A stretch of 64,000 nucleotides of DNA from an uncultured Clostridium sp. (GTDB taxonomy: Bacteria > Bacillota > Clostridia > Clostridiales > Clostridiaceae), in contig NZ_CAMTIG010000008.1 of NCBI RefSeq assembly GCF_947072515.1, positions 1-64,000 of the forward strand, read 5' to 3'. Under the pieces are notes generated by a model. It had not been told where the DNA came from, searched no databases, and saw nothing but the letters and a program-made list of their open reading frames with translations. The translations under genes and the position numbers were made by a program. This document shows positions 31,076 to 39,910 of this stretch, one piece after another. Every line of letters begins with the position of its first letter. Within the stretch, counting starts at the first letter, position 1.

Positions 31076-32158
31076 ATGGCAAACTTATCATTAAAGGGAA
31101 TTAAAAAGGTGTATGACAATGGATTTGAAGCGGTTAAAGACTTTGATTTAGAAATAGAGGATAAAGAGTTTATTGTTTTTGTAGGTCCATCGGGATGTGG
31201 GAAATCTACAACATTAAGAATGGTTGCAGGACTTGAGGAAATATCAGATGGTGAACTTTATATTGGAGATAGAAAAGTAAATGATGTAGCACCAAAGGAT
31301 AGAGATATAGCAATGGTATTTCAAAACTATGCATTATATCCACATATGAGCGTATATGACAATATGGCTTTTGGACTAAAATTAAGAAAGATAAGTAAAG
31401 AAGAGATAGATAAAAAGGTAAGGGAAGCTGCAAGGATTTTAGATTTAGAGAAATTATTAGAAAGAAAACCAAAAGCTTTATCAGGTGGACAAAGGCAGAG
31501 AGTTGCTATGGGAAGAGCAATAGTTAGACATCCAAAGGTATTTTTAATGGATGAACCTTTATCAAATCTTGATGCAAAATTAAGAGTTCAAATGAGAACG
31601 GAAATATCAAAGCTTTCAAAGCAATTACAAACAACATTTATATATGTAACACATGATCAAACTGAAGCGATGACATTAGGAAGTAGAATAGTTGTAATGA
31701 AAGATGGTGTAGTTCAACAAGTAGATACACCAAAGGAAATATATAATAATCCAAGCAATATATTTGTAGCTGGATTTATAGGAAGTCCTCAAATGAATTT
31801 TCTAAAAGGTAATGTTGTTGAGGAGATGGGCAAAGTAAAAGTAAAACTAATGGAAACTGAAATTGAGTTTAATGGAGAAAAGGAAACTAAGTTAAAAGAA
31901 GTAATAGGAAAAGAAATACTGTTAGGAATAAGACCAGAAAATATAAAGTGTTCAGAACATGGAGCATTTAAAGCAGATTTAGAGATTTCAGAAAACTTAG
32001 GAGCAGAAATTTATATTCATGCATCTGTTGATAATCAAAAAATAATAATTAAAGAGACAAATACAAACTATTTATGTGTTGATGGAAAGATTAAATTTGA
32101 CTTTGATATAAATAAAATTCATGCATTTAATAAAGAAACAGAAAACACAATATTTTAA
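31076..32158 (+). CDS. Sugar ABC transporter ATPase (MsmK/UgpC type)
   Basis: 360 residues. Walker A GPSGCGKSTTLR, Q-loop MVFQNYALYPHMSVYDNMAF, signature LSGGQRQRVAMGRAIVR, Walker B FLMDEPLSNLDAKLR, then a C-terminal TOBE regulatory domain (LLGIRPENIK). This is the CUT1 multisugar ATPase that drives the permeases encoded upstream. Ends 16 nt before the kinase gene. Confidence 0.93.
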   Translation: MANLSLKGIKKVYDNGFEAVKDFDLEIEDKEFIVFVGPSGCGKSTTLRMVAGLEEISDGELYIGDRKVNDVAPKDRDIAMVFQNYALYPHMSVYDNMAFGLKLRKISKEEIDKKVREAARILDLEKLLERKPKALSGGQRQRVAMGRAIVRHPKVFLMDEPLSNLDAKLRVQMRTEISKLSKQLQTTFIYVTHDQTEAMTLGSRIVVMKDGVVQQVDTPKEIYNNPSNIFVAGFIGSPQMNFLKGNVVEEMGKVKVKLMETEIEFNGEKETKLKEVIGKEILLGIRPENIKCSEHGAFKADLEISENLGAEIYIHASVDNQKIIIKETNTNYLCVDGKIKFDFDINKIHAFNKETENTIF

Positions 32159-32174
32159 TAAGAGGGGATTGAAA

Positions 32175-33113
32175 ATGTATTATATAGGGGTAGATGGTGG
32201 AGGAACAAAAACAAAATTCGTACTAGTGGATGAGAAGTTAGAAGTGGTAGCAGAGACAGAGAGAGGAACAACTCACTTACATCAAATAGGAATTGAGAAA
32301 TTAAAAGAAGAAGTTTCTGTAGGGGTAAATGAGGTTTGTAATAAAGGAAATGTAAGAGAAGAAGATATTGGGTTTATATTTTTGGGGATACCAGGATATG
32401 GGGAAAGTATCGAAGATAAAAAGCTTATTGAAAATGCTGTAGAAGTAGCATTAAAAGGATATAAATATAAAATTGATAATGACTGTGTTTCAGGATGGGC
32501 AGCAGGAACGAGATGCGAAGAAGGAATAAATATTATTGCAGGAACAGGAAGTATGGTCTTTGGAATGAATGATGAAGGAAAACAAGCTAGAGTTGGTGGA
32601 TGGGGACCTGTTATTGGAGATGATGGAAGTGCTCATTGGATAGGAATTAAAGTTATAAATGAATATACAAAACAGAAAGATAGAAGACATAAAGAAACCA
32701 TTTTAACTAAGATTTTAGAAGAAGAAAAAGAAATTAATAGTTATTTTGGAATTGTTGATTTAGTTTTTAATAAATACAATTTATCTAGAACTGAATTAGC
32801 TAAGTTTAGTATTATAGGAAGCAAAGCAGCAAAAGAAGGCTGCGTAGCTTGTGAGAAAATATTTGAAGAGGCTGCTTATGAATTATATCTTCAAGTAAAA
32901 GCATTGAAAGAAGAATTAGATTTAAAAGATAATTTTGTGCTTTCGTATAGCGGAGGAGTATTTAATATAGGAGATTCAATTTTAAAACCTTTGGAGAAAT
33001 ATTTAATTGTGGAGGGGATAAAATGTATTATTAAAAAGCCGAGTATTTCACCAGCAGAAGGTTCTGCTTTAATGGCGTATAAATTAAGTGGGAAAAGCTG
33101 TATTGTAAGCTAA
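32175..33113 (+). CDS. BadF/BadG-type N-acetylglucosamine kinase
   Basis: 312 residues of the ASKHA kinase fold: MYYIGVDGGGTKTKFVLVD at the N-terminus (phosphate 1), IIAGTGSMVFGMN (phosphate 2) and SYSGGVFN near the C-terminus (adenosine). The group includes N-acetylglucosamine kinases, so it probably phosphorylates the hexosamine released by the phosphorylase. ATG 32175 follows AGAGGGG; an earlier in-frame start would overlap the ATPase gene. A terminator follows near 33150-33184. Confidence 0.85.
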   Translation: MYYIGVDGGGTKTKFVLVDEKLEVVAETERGTTHLHQIGIEKLKEEVSVGVNEVCNKGNVREEDIGFIFLGIPGYGESIEDKKLIENAVEVALKGYKYKIDNDCVSGWAAGTRCEEGINIIAGTGSMVFGMNDEGKQARVGGWGPVIGDDGSAHWIGIKVINEYTKQKDRRHKETILTKILEEEKEINSYFGIVDLVFNKYNLSRTELAKFSIIGSKAAKEGCVACEKIFEEAAYELYLQVKALKEELDLKDNFVLSYSGGVFNIGDSILKPLEKYLIVEGIKCIIKKPSISPAEGSALMAYKLSGKSCIVS

Positions 33114-33149
33114 AAATATAATAAAATTATTTCTCATATAGGAAAATTT

Positions 33150-33184
33150 GAAAATAGTAGTTTAGAATAACTACTATTTTTTTA
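33150..33184. terminator. Terminator between kinase and TetR genes
   Basis: AAATAGTAGTT pairs with AACTACTATTT, followed by a T-run. It ends the sugar operon and may also serve the leftward TetR gene. Confidence 0.8.
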
Positions 33185-33200
33185 TAAAGAATTTTTATAA

Positions 33201-33764
33201 TTAATTTAAAAAATTTTTAAAAGCTTTTATGAGTATATCTGACATTTCTGTTGGGGGTTTTCGATAAGGATCATCAATCCATTTTGAGAGGATAATCCAA
33301 AGACCACCGATGGAGTAAAGGGTCATATATTGTGCATCAATATAGTCATCATAGTTATGCCAATTAGATTTAAATTTCAAGATATTCACAGTTATATTTT
33401 CTATCAAATTATTATGCTGTTCTACAAAAGTAAAAAACAATCCATTTTCCTTTAGACATTTTAAAATTTCAATATTTTTATTCCAAAAAGAAAAATAAAT
33501 AGTTATAACATCTTTAAAGGAAGTTGGATTATTTTTAAGCACAATTTCAAAATAATCATTAAAAAGAAGTAGTGTATATTCTTTAAGCAATTCATTTTTA
33601 TTTTTAAAATGTCTGTAGAAAGTTCTTCTAGATAATAATGCTTTTTCAGAAATTTCTTTTACTGTTATAGTAGTATAAGACTTTCCTTCTGACATCAAAT
33701 TCATTAAAGCCTCACATAACCATCTTTTGGATTGTTGAACTATTTTTTCTTTTGATTTATTCAT
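33201..33764 (-). CDS. TetR/AcrR family regulator
   Basis: 187 residues. N-terminal helix-turn-helix ITVKEISEKALLSRRTFYRHFKNKNELL (shown in part: EISEKALLSRRTFYRHF) at about residues 40-60, and a helical ligand domain after it. Divergent from the drug-type MFS exporter gene. A perfect 15-bp palindrome is centred 20 bp upstream of its start. The usual logic is a repressor relieved by an exported toxic compound. The ligand is unknown. Confidence 0.88.
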   Translation of the reverse strand: MNKSKEKIVQQSKRWLCEALMNLMSEGKSYTTITVKEISEKALLSRRTFYRHFKNKNELLKEYTLLLFNDYFEIVLKNNPTSFKDVITIYFSFWNKNIEILKCLKENGLFFTFVEQHNNLIENITVNILKFKSNWHNYDDYIDAQYMTLYSIGGLWIILSKWIDDPYRKPPTEMSDILIKAFKNFLN

Positions 33765-33776
33765 AATTCTCCTCCG

Positions 33777-33891
33777 AATGTGTCACACATTTAAATTAGA
33801 TGTAGCACTTATAGCCATTTCATTGACTGTCTTTATATGGATAATTATACTAATAATTAAGTTAACTGTCACTTTTGTGAAAAGGTGTTAA
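33777..33891. promoter_or_regulatory. TetR operator candidates and MFS promoter
   Basis: AATGTGTCACACATT at 33777-33791 is a perfect palindrome just upstream of the TetR gene. TTGACT (33823-33828) and TATACT (33846-33851) at 17-bp spacing make a strong rightward promoter for the MFS gene. Downstream of that promoter, TTAAC...TCAC and GTG...GTTAA form a looser inverted repeat at about 33860-33890 that could be a second operator. Confidence 0.6.
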
Positions 33892-33929
33892 TCATGATTA
33901 GCCTAATAGTTTTTATTATGAGGTGAAAT

Positions 33930-35540
33930 ATGGAGAGTATAAAGCAAAAATTAGTAATTATTATAATGTGTGTAGGTAGTTTTTTATGTATGATAGATAC
34001 GACAATTATGGTTGTATCTTTACCTAAGATAGAAACGTATATGAATGTTCAATTGTCTAAGTTATCATGGGCTTTAAATCTATATACTATAATTTTTGCT
34101 GTATTTACAATATTACTTAGTAGAATAGCAGAGATTAAAGGTAAAAATAAAATCTTTATTTTAGGATTAGTTATTTTTACTATAGGCTCTTGTTTAAGTG
34201 GAAGTGCAACTAATTGTAATTTTTTGATTGTCTCAAGAGGAATCCAAGGATTTGGAGCAGCGATTATTATTCCACTTAGTATGACTATAGCTATTTCACT
34301 AATAGATGTAGAAAAAAGGCATAAGGTTATAGGAGTACTTGGAGGAGTTCAAGGATTAGGAGCAGCAGTAGGACCAGTACTTGGAGGTTCTATATCTCAA
34401 TATTTAGGGTGGAGATGGAGTTTCTTTGTAAATGTTCCATTCTTAATAGTTATGATAATTTGTTCTTTCTTCGTATTAAATTTAAAGAAGGAAGAAAGAA
34501 TAGTAGCTAAGTTGGATATAATTGGAGCCTTTTTAAGTATGGTGTTTTTATTTTCTTTAACACTTGGAATAATAAAAGGAAATGATTGGGGATGGACTTC
34601 TGATGAGACTGTTAGTTTATTTGTAATAGCAGGAATAGCATTTGTAGTATTTATAATTTGTGAGAAAAAAGTATCTATGCCCATGATTAATCTTAATTTA
34701 TTTAAAAATCTAGAGTTTAATGGAGCAGCAATAGTATTTATTTTAGTAAATTTCTTTTTAGTAGGAGTAACAGTAGTAATTCCAACTTATTTAACTAAAT
34801 TACAGAATACATCAGAGTTTACGGCAGCTTTATTAATAACTCCAATCTCTTTAGTAATAGCATTTACAATTCCAATTGGTTCATTATATATAAAAAAAAT
34901 AAGTCCTAAATACTTTATATTTATTGGATTTATATCTATTGGAATAGGATATTATTTTTTATCAAGATTAAATGTATCTCAAAATTATAATGAACTAATA
35001 TTTATAGATATACTTTTAGGTTTTGGAGCAGGATTATTGATGGCTGCATCTAATATAGCAATAGCTTCAGACTTTAGAGGAGAGTTGTTAACTGCATCTC
35101 AAAGTGTAGCTAACGTTTTAAGACAGTTTGGGATAATTTTAGTGGTTTCTATATTTTTATCTGTACTAACAATAAATATAAACAATTCAAAACAAAAAAT
35201 TATATTTTATGCAAAGGGACAAGTGATGGGACTTTCAATACCGAATAAAGAAAAAACTACTATAATTAATGGGATGGAAGAGAAGTTCCAAGGTAACAAT
35301 ATACAACAAGCATCAACTCCACAAGTTTCTACAAGTAGCAAAGAAAAAGTAGATGCAAATATACAGCAAGTACAAAGTATGTCTAACGATGTTAAAATAT
35401 TTGCAAAGAACGAATTAAAAAATTCGTTTTTAGATTTATATAAATATACTTATCCATTTGTATTTGTAGCTTCTTTAAGTTTTATAATGTTTGCAATAGT
35501 AGAAAAGAAGAAAAAGGTAGCAAAATCTAATTTAAAATAG
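33930..35540 (+). CDS. MFS multidrug exporter, DHA2 (EmrB/QacA) type
   Basis: 536 residues with 14 predicted helices. Motif D1 is in SFLCMIDTTIMVVSLP (residues 17-32), motif C in GAAVGPVLGGSISQYLGWRW near 150. A Gln- and Ser-rich loop of about 90 residues lies before the last helix. It would export drugs or metabolites by proton antiport. Divergent from tetR. Start after GAGGTG. A bidirectional terminator follows at 35588-35618 (AAAAAGAGGTTTC/GAAACCTCTTTTT). Confidence 0.9.
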   Translation: MESIKQKLVIIIMCVGSFLCMIDTTIMVVSLPKIETYMNVQLSKLSWALNLYTIIFAVFTILLSRIAEIKGKNKIFILGLVIFTIGSCLSGSATNCNFLIVSRGIQGFGAAIIIPLSMTIAISLIDVEKRHKVIGVLGGVQGLGAAVGPVLGGSISQYLGWRWSFFVNVPFLIVMIICSFFVLNLKKEERIVAKLDIIGAFLSMVFLFSLTLGIIKGNDWGWTSDETVSLFVIAGIAFVVFIICEKKVSMPMINLNLFKNLEFNGAAIVFILVNFFLVGVTVVIPTYLTKLQNTSEFTAALLITPISLVIAFTIPIGSLYIKKISPKYFIFIGFISIGIGYYFLSRLNVSQNYNELIFIDILLGFGAGLLMAASNIAIASDFRGELLTASQSVANVLRQFGIILVVSIFLSVLTININNSKQKIIFYAKGQVMGLSIPNKEKTTIINGMEEKFQGNNIQQASTPQVSTSSKEKVDANIQQVQSMSNDVKIFAKNELKNSFLDLYKYTYPFVFVASLSFIMFAIVEKKKKVAKSNLK

Positions 35541-35587
35541 AGAGAATAAGTATGTTAAAATTTTTTATGTTTGATAAAAATTAAAAC

Positions 35588-35618
35588 AAAAAGAGGTTTC
35601 AAAATGAAACCTCTTTTT
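35588..35618. terminator. Bidirectional terminator after MFS gene
   Basis: AAAAAGAGGTTTC and GAAACCTCTTTTT form a perfect stem with a 5-nt loop. It would also stop leftward transcription leaving the riboswitch before it reaches the MFS gene. Confidence 0.92.
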
Positions 35619-35674
35619 GCTTAAAAATTCATCACATTAACCAAATAAATAAGTAAAGGTAGTATTTTATACGC

Positions 35675-35866
35675 AAAAAAACTGTACTTATAGGTACAGC
35701 TTATACAATCACGGCGAAAGATGAAAAACATCTTCTGGATGCAACTGGCTGGTATAGTTAAAAAACCTTAACCCCTATAGCTTTGCGTCCCTAAATTTCT
35801 TTAGGTTTGCCTATAAAATTGTTAATTACTTACAAGCTAATGATAAACCTTTTAAAAGAAAAATGC
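35675..35866 (-). ncRNA. Orphan cyclic di-GMP-I riboswitch RNA with own terminator
   Basis: On the minus strand the conserved GEMM-I features appear in order: GGCAAACC (35811-35804), a P2 stem closed by a GAAA tetraloop (CCUAAA-GAAA-UUUAGG), GGGACGCAAAGC, a P3 stem, then CCAGCCAGUUGC ending the aptamer near 35739. A small hairpin (GAAGAUG/CAUCUUUC) and an intrinsic terminator CUGUAC/GUACAG with seven U (35699-35675) follow. A promoter TTAACA-17-TATAAT lies at 35901-35873. No minus-strand gene follows: the next element is the MFS terminator. So the RNA is about 190 nt and apparently stand-alone. P1 looks weak by eye. Confidence 0.85.
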
Positions 35867-35872
35867 AAGAGA

Positions 35873-35901
35873 ATTATAGTTTTTTTTTCAAATAATGTTA
35901 A
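35873..35901 (-). promoter_or_regulatory. Promoter of the c-di-GMP riboswitch RNA
   Basis: TTAACA and TATAAT are separated by exactly 17 bp on the minus strand, about 60 nt upstream of the aptamer core. It is divergent from the VanZ-like gene, whose ATG is at 35926. Confidence 0.65.
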
Positions 35902-35925
35902 AATAAGTATAAATGGGAGGGGAAT

Positions 35926-37032
35926 ATGAGAATATATAATGAGTTAATTTTAATTATGGGAATGGTAGGAGTAGCTTTTATATGGGGAAAAGCTATTTTA
36001 AAAGTGAGAAATGGTGAAAAGATAAGTAAAACTAGAGAGTTTATAAAATCAATGTTTTTAATTTATTTTGTATCAGTTTTATGGTTAACATTTGGGTTTA
36101 AATATGGATTTAGTTTAGAGTTTTATATGAATTTAAATCCTTTTGTAGAAAGTATTAAGATGTTACAGGTTAACACACAAAATGGGTTATATCAAATCAT
36201 AGGAAATTTAATAATGCTTGTACCCTTAGGGGTATTCTTACCTTTGTTATATAAGAGTTGTAGAAAAGCTTATATAACAACATTTATAGGGTTTTTATTT
36301 TCTTTTTTTATTGAAATTTCACAAGGAATATTAGGAAGAACAGCAGATATAGATGATTTAATATTTAATACAGTTGGAGTAATAATAGGATATTTTACAT
36401 ATAAACTATTAAGTAAGATAACAAAGAAAATAGGTAATGATATGCTAGAAAATATGGTATTAGAAAAGGGCATAAGAAAGAGAGTAGTACCTATATTTGT
36501 ATTGTTTTTTGTAATTATATATATGACGGGAATAAATGATATATATTCACTTATTAAAACGAATGGTGTGGAGGTTGCATCTATTCCATATAAGATAGAA
36601 GATGATGGCTATAAAATAGTAAAACAAAATAAGGATGAATATGGAGTAGAAAGATTTTTAGCAGTTAATGAAGAAGGAAATTTAAAATTAGGAGCGTATG
36701 ATGCTCGTGATAAATATTTATATGGGTTAGGAAAAAAGAAATATACTTTTACATTTGATGAATCTATATTAACAGAGAATATTGGAGAAATCAGTAATGT
36801 ATATAAAGATGGAGAAAATTTTATAAAATATGAGACTAGTTATAATGATAAGTACGATAAAATTAAAAGTGTTTTGTTATATGGAAAAGTGAAAAAAGGA
36901 GACACTATAAAATTAAAATCAAAGTATGGGGAATTTGAATATAAAGCAAAGGAAGAATATATAATGGAAGATGTGGATGTTGAACATTTAAATATAGATT
37001 CTCTAGCTTGGTTTGAAATTAGTGTAAAATAA
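35926..37032 (+). CDS. VanZ-like membrane protein with C-terminal extension
   Basis: 368 residues. The first 170 form a VanZ-like domain with four or five helices (GNLIMLVPLGVFLPLLY, then SFFIEISQGILGRTADIDDLIFNTVG, shown here as FFIEISQGILGRTADIDDL). A further helix near 190 leads to about 170 polar residues predicted outside the membrane, rich in Lys, Asp and Tyr. VanZ proteins are linked to glycopeptide tolerance, but most relatives have no known role. The extension is not part of the usual domain. Start after GGGAGGGG. Confidence 0.78.
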   Translation: MRIYNELILIMGMVGVAFIWGKAILKVRNGEKISKTREFIKSMFLIYFVSVLWLTFGFKYGFSLEFYMNLNPFVESIKMLQVNTQNGLYQIIGNLIMLVPLGVFLPLLYKSCRKAYITTFIGFLFSFFIEISQGILGRTADIDDLIFNTVGVIIGYFTYKLLSKITKKIGNDMLENMVLEKGIRKRVVPIFVLFFVIIYMTGINDIYSLIKTNGVEVASIPYKIEDDGYKIVKQNKDEYGVERFLAVNEEGNLKLGAYDARDKYLYGLGKKKYTFTFDESILTENIGEISNVYKDGENFIKYETSYNDKYDKIKSVLLYGKVKKGDTIKLKSKYGEFEYKAKEEYIMEDVDVEHLNIDSLAWFEISVK

Positions 37033-37078
37033 AAGAAAGAATTAAAATAGAACATATGAAAAGGGCAAGGTGAATAGA

Positions 37079-37522
37079 ATGAAGTGGAATATTAAAAAGT
37101 TTAACCAACTTACATTAGAAGAATTGTACGAAATAATGAAATCTAGATATGAAGTTTTTGCTTGTGAGCAGAAAATATTTCAAGAGAATGATTTAGACAA
37201 TCTAGATAAGAAAGTAAAGCATTTATTTTTAGAAGATAAAGGTAGAGTTGTAGCTTATGCAAGAGTTATAAATTCAGGAATAAAGAGTGAATATGCAACA
37301 GTTGGAAGAGTTCTTGTTTTAAAAGAATATAGAAGAAAAGGGCTTGCAACAGAGCTAATGGAGAAGGCTATAGAGATTTTAAAGGAAGATGGAGAAAAGA
37401 AGATAATAATATCTGCTCAAGCTTATGCAAAAGGCTTGTATGAAGAAATAGGATTTAAACAAATTTCAGAAGAGTATAGTGAAGTAAATATACCTCATAT
37501 TGAAATGGAGTATATAAGATAA
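37079..37522 (+). CDS. GNAT family acetyltransferase (ElaA-like)
   Basis: 147 residues. The acetyl-CoA motif is VGRVLVLKEYRRKGLATELM (about residues 80-100), with the N-terminal FNQLTLEELYEIMKSRYEVF and VFACEQKIFQE typical of the ElaA-like branch. Substrate unknown. ATG 37079 lies 7 nt after AAGG; a GTG nine bases earlier is possible. A terminator with AATGTACT/AGTACATT follows near 37532-37570. Confidence 0.85.
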   Translation: MKWNIKKFNQLTLEELYEIMKSRYEVFACEQKIFQENDLDNLDKKVKHLFLEDKGRVVAYARVINSGIKSEYATVGRVLVLKEYRRKGLATELMEKAIEILKEDGEKKIIISAQAYAKGLYEEIGFKQISEEYSEVNIPHIEMEYIR

Positions 37523-37662
37523 AAGAGAATTAAAATGTACTGAAACTTAAAAGTTTTAGTACATTTTTTTATGGATATATCATAGGAATATATAAGGATA
37601 ATATTCACTTTTAACTTTTTAAATGGTAAAATTTAACTATAAAAGAGTTTTGGGAGGTTGGC

Positions 37663-38950
37663 ATGAGTAAAAGTTTAGATCTAACAGTAACCTTACTTAA
37701 GAGAAGCGGTCAAGAAACTAAATTATTTGTGATAATTACAACTTTAATTTCAGCATTGATTTTTAATTTTCTTAATCTTATGGAAGCAGATCAATTCATG
37801 GTACGAGAATCTATAATAGAAAATTTAGCTGAAAGGGGCATGATTGTATATTATTTAATAATTGTTCTATGTGTTGCATTTTTTTGTTCTTTTAAAAGCT
37901 AATAACTATTTAATTAAAGTTAAAGGAAATGAAATTGGAATAGAAGCTCTTAGCGGTATTTCAACTTTTTCTTTAGGGTTTTTATTAACAGTTCAAACTT
38001 CAATATTAAATTTTTTAGGATATCTATTTGGGATTATCTTAGGAGTAATTATTTCTCCTATATTTAATTATATTGCATTTAAAGAGATTGTTTTTCAGAT
38101 AGATGTAAGTAGTTTTCTATATATGATAGCATTTCTGCTATTACAATCCTTTACTTTAGGGCTTATAAATCAAGGGTTTGGATATAGAAATGAAATAACG
38201 GTTCTTTTAGGAATTAATGATAAGAGTCAATTTGTGGCAGAGGTTTATGATAAAAAATTAAGGTTTAAAAATTTATTGTCTATTCCAATTATGTTATCAA
38301 TGTTTGCAGTTATTTTTATTCCTTATGAGTTTGTTAAGGAATCTGTAGAGATAGGAGTATTTTTATTTTATATACCAGTTTTAGGATGTATAGCTTTTTT
38401 CAATAATTTTCTTCCTTTATATTTAGATAGATTAAAGGAGCAAAAGTTTTTAAATCATAAATATCATTTGATAATTATAAGTAATTTAAAGACATCAATT
38501 AAAAAGAATCAAATTATATTTCCGTTTTTATTAGGAGTTGGAACGGCTTTTCCAGTAGTTATGATTTTAAGGGAGTATACATCAGCTAGTATGTTTTTTA
38601 ATGCATTAGCATTTGTATTAAGTATTATTTTTATAACTTTTTTAATGGTGTTTAATGGTCTATCTACTAGCTTAGATGAAATTAAAGCCTTAAAGCAATT
38701 AAGAGTTTTAGGATATTCTAAAAAAGATATAATGTATATATTAAAGACAAAAATAAATATATTTTATTTTATTCTAGTTACTATTCCTCTTATATTTAAT
38801 ATAACTTTGATGACTTATTTAGTTAAAAATCTAAACTTTGATATAGGATATGGATGTCTTTATATAGGAATGTATGTAGTAGTATTTTTTATAACTACAC
38901 TTATTACTTATATTTATAGTGTAAAAGAGCTAGAAAAGAATTTATTGTAA
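37663..38950 (+). pseudogene. FtsX-like ABC permease split by a frameshift
   Basis: The first 78 codons (MSKSLDLTVTLLKRSGQETK to CSFKS) end at a stop at 37900-37902. The protein continues in the +1 frame from KANNYLIKVKGNEIG to 38950 (ending KELEKNLL). Removing one A from the AAAA at 37894-37897 joins them as CSFKANNYLIK, giving about 427 residues and a normal membrane-helix pattern (eight to ten helices). So either a single-base insertion or sequencing error in a homopolymer, or a +1 slip at AAA-A. The gene otherwise looks intact and pairs with the ATPase 12 nt downstream. Confidence 0.75.
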
Positions 38951-38962
38951 AGGGGATTTTTT

Positions 38963-39766
38963 ATGAGTAAAATAATTGAATGTATAGATTTATGTAAAGT
39001 ATATGAAAGAAAACTAGGAATGAGATTTGCAGCTACAGCAAAAACTTTTGAAGAAATAAAAACTATTGCATTAGATAAAATTTCCTTAGGAATTGAAGAG
39101 GGAGAGTTTGTAGTTATTATGGGACCATCAGGTTCAGGAAAATCAACACTTTTAAATACAATTTCAACATTAGATATACCAACTAGCGGTAAATTATTTT
39201 TTAATGGAATAAGTATAAATAAGATAATTCATGCAGATGTAGATAAATTTAGAGGAGAAAAACTTGGGTTTATATTTCAGAATTTTAATGTGTTACCTAA
39301 TTTAACTGTATTAGAAAATATTGCAGTTCCTTTAAATCTTAATTCAAAGAAAACTGTAGAAGAGGTACAAGATGCTTGTGAAAAAATTGCAAGAAAAGTA
39401 GGTATTGAAGATATTTTGAAAAAATATCCTGTAGAGTGTTCAGGAGGACAAATACAGAGAATATCTATAGCAAGAGCATTAGTAACTAATCCAAATTTAA
39501 TACTAGCAGATGAGCCAACAGGAAACTTGGATTCTAAAAACTCACATGAAGTATTATCTATACTGAAAGAGTTTAATGATAAAGATAAAAAGACTATTGT
39601 TATGGTTACACATGACAATATGATAGCTAGTTACGGGCATAGAGTTATATTTTTGAGAGATGGAAAGATTGAAAGAGAGTTAATTCGTGGCGAAATGAGT
39701 CAAAGTGAATTCTTTTATAAGATTGTAGAAATAAATTCAAAAGAAGCAAGAATGTTGTTTAAATAG
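38963..39766 (+). CDS. ABC transporter ATPase (MacB/BceA type)
   Basis: 267 residues. Walker A GPSGSGKSTLLN, Q-loop FIFQNFNVLPNLTVLENIAV, signature ECSGGQIQRISIARAL, Walker B LILADEPTGNLDS. These are the features of ATPases that work with FtsX-like permeases in antimicrobial-peptide detoxification or lipoprotein handling. Residues 10-30 carry a small extra insertion (KLGMRFAATAKTFEEIKT) before the first beta strand. Its partner permease gene is frameshifted, so function of the pair is uncertain. A terminator follows near 39773-39808. Confidence 0.9.
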   Translation: MSKIIECIDLCKVYERKLGMRFAATAKTFEEIKTIALDKISLGIEEGEFVVIMGPSGSGKSTLLNTISTLDIPTSGKLFFNGISINKIIHADVDKFRGEKLGFIFQNFNVLPNLTVLENIAVPLNLNSKKTVEEVQDACEKIARKVGIEDILKKYPVECSGGQIQRISIARALVTNPNLILADEPTGNLDSKNSHEVLSILKEFNDKDKKTIVMVTHDNMIASYGHRVIFLRDGKIERELIRGEMSQSEFFYKIVEINSKEARMLFK

Positions 39767-39910
39767 AAGCATAGAAAGTAAGGGAGATAAAATATCTCTT
39801 ACTTTTTTTATTAAAGAGAAACATATTTTAAACTTACAAGAATAATTTTCTAATAATTTTAGATTTAATTGGGAATTAATAAACTAAAGAAAAATAGAGG
39901 AGGAAACTTT

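Noticed and set aside
31206-31472. 88-codon minus-strand frame
   Set aside because: Antisense to the sugar ATPase, Leu-rich without motifs or ribosome site.
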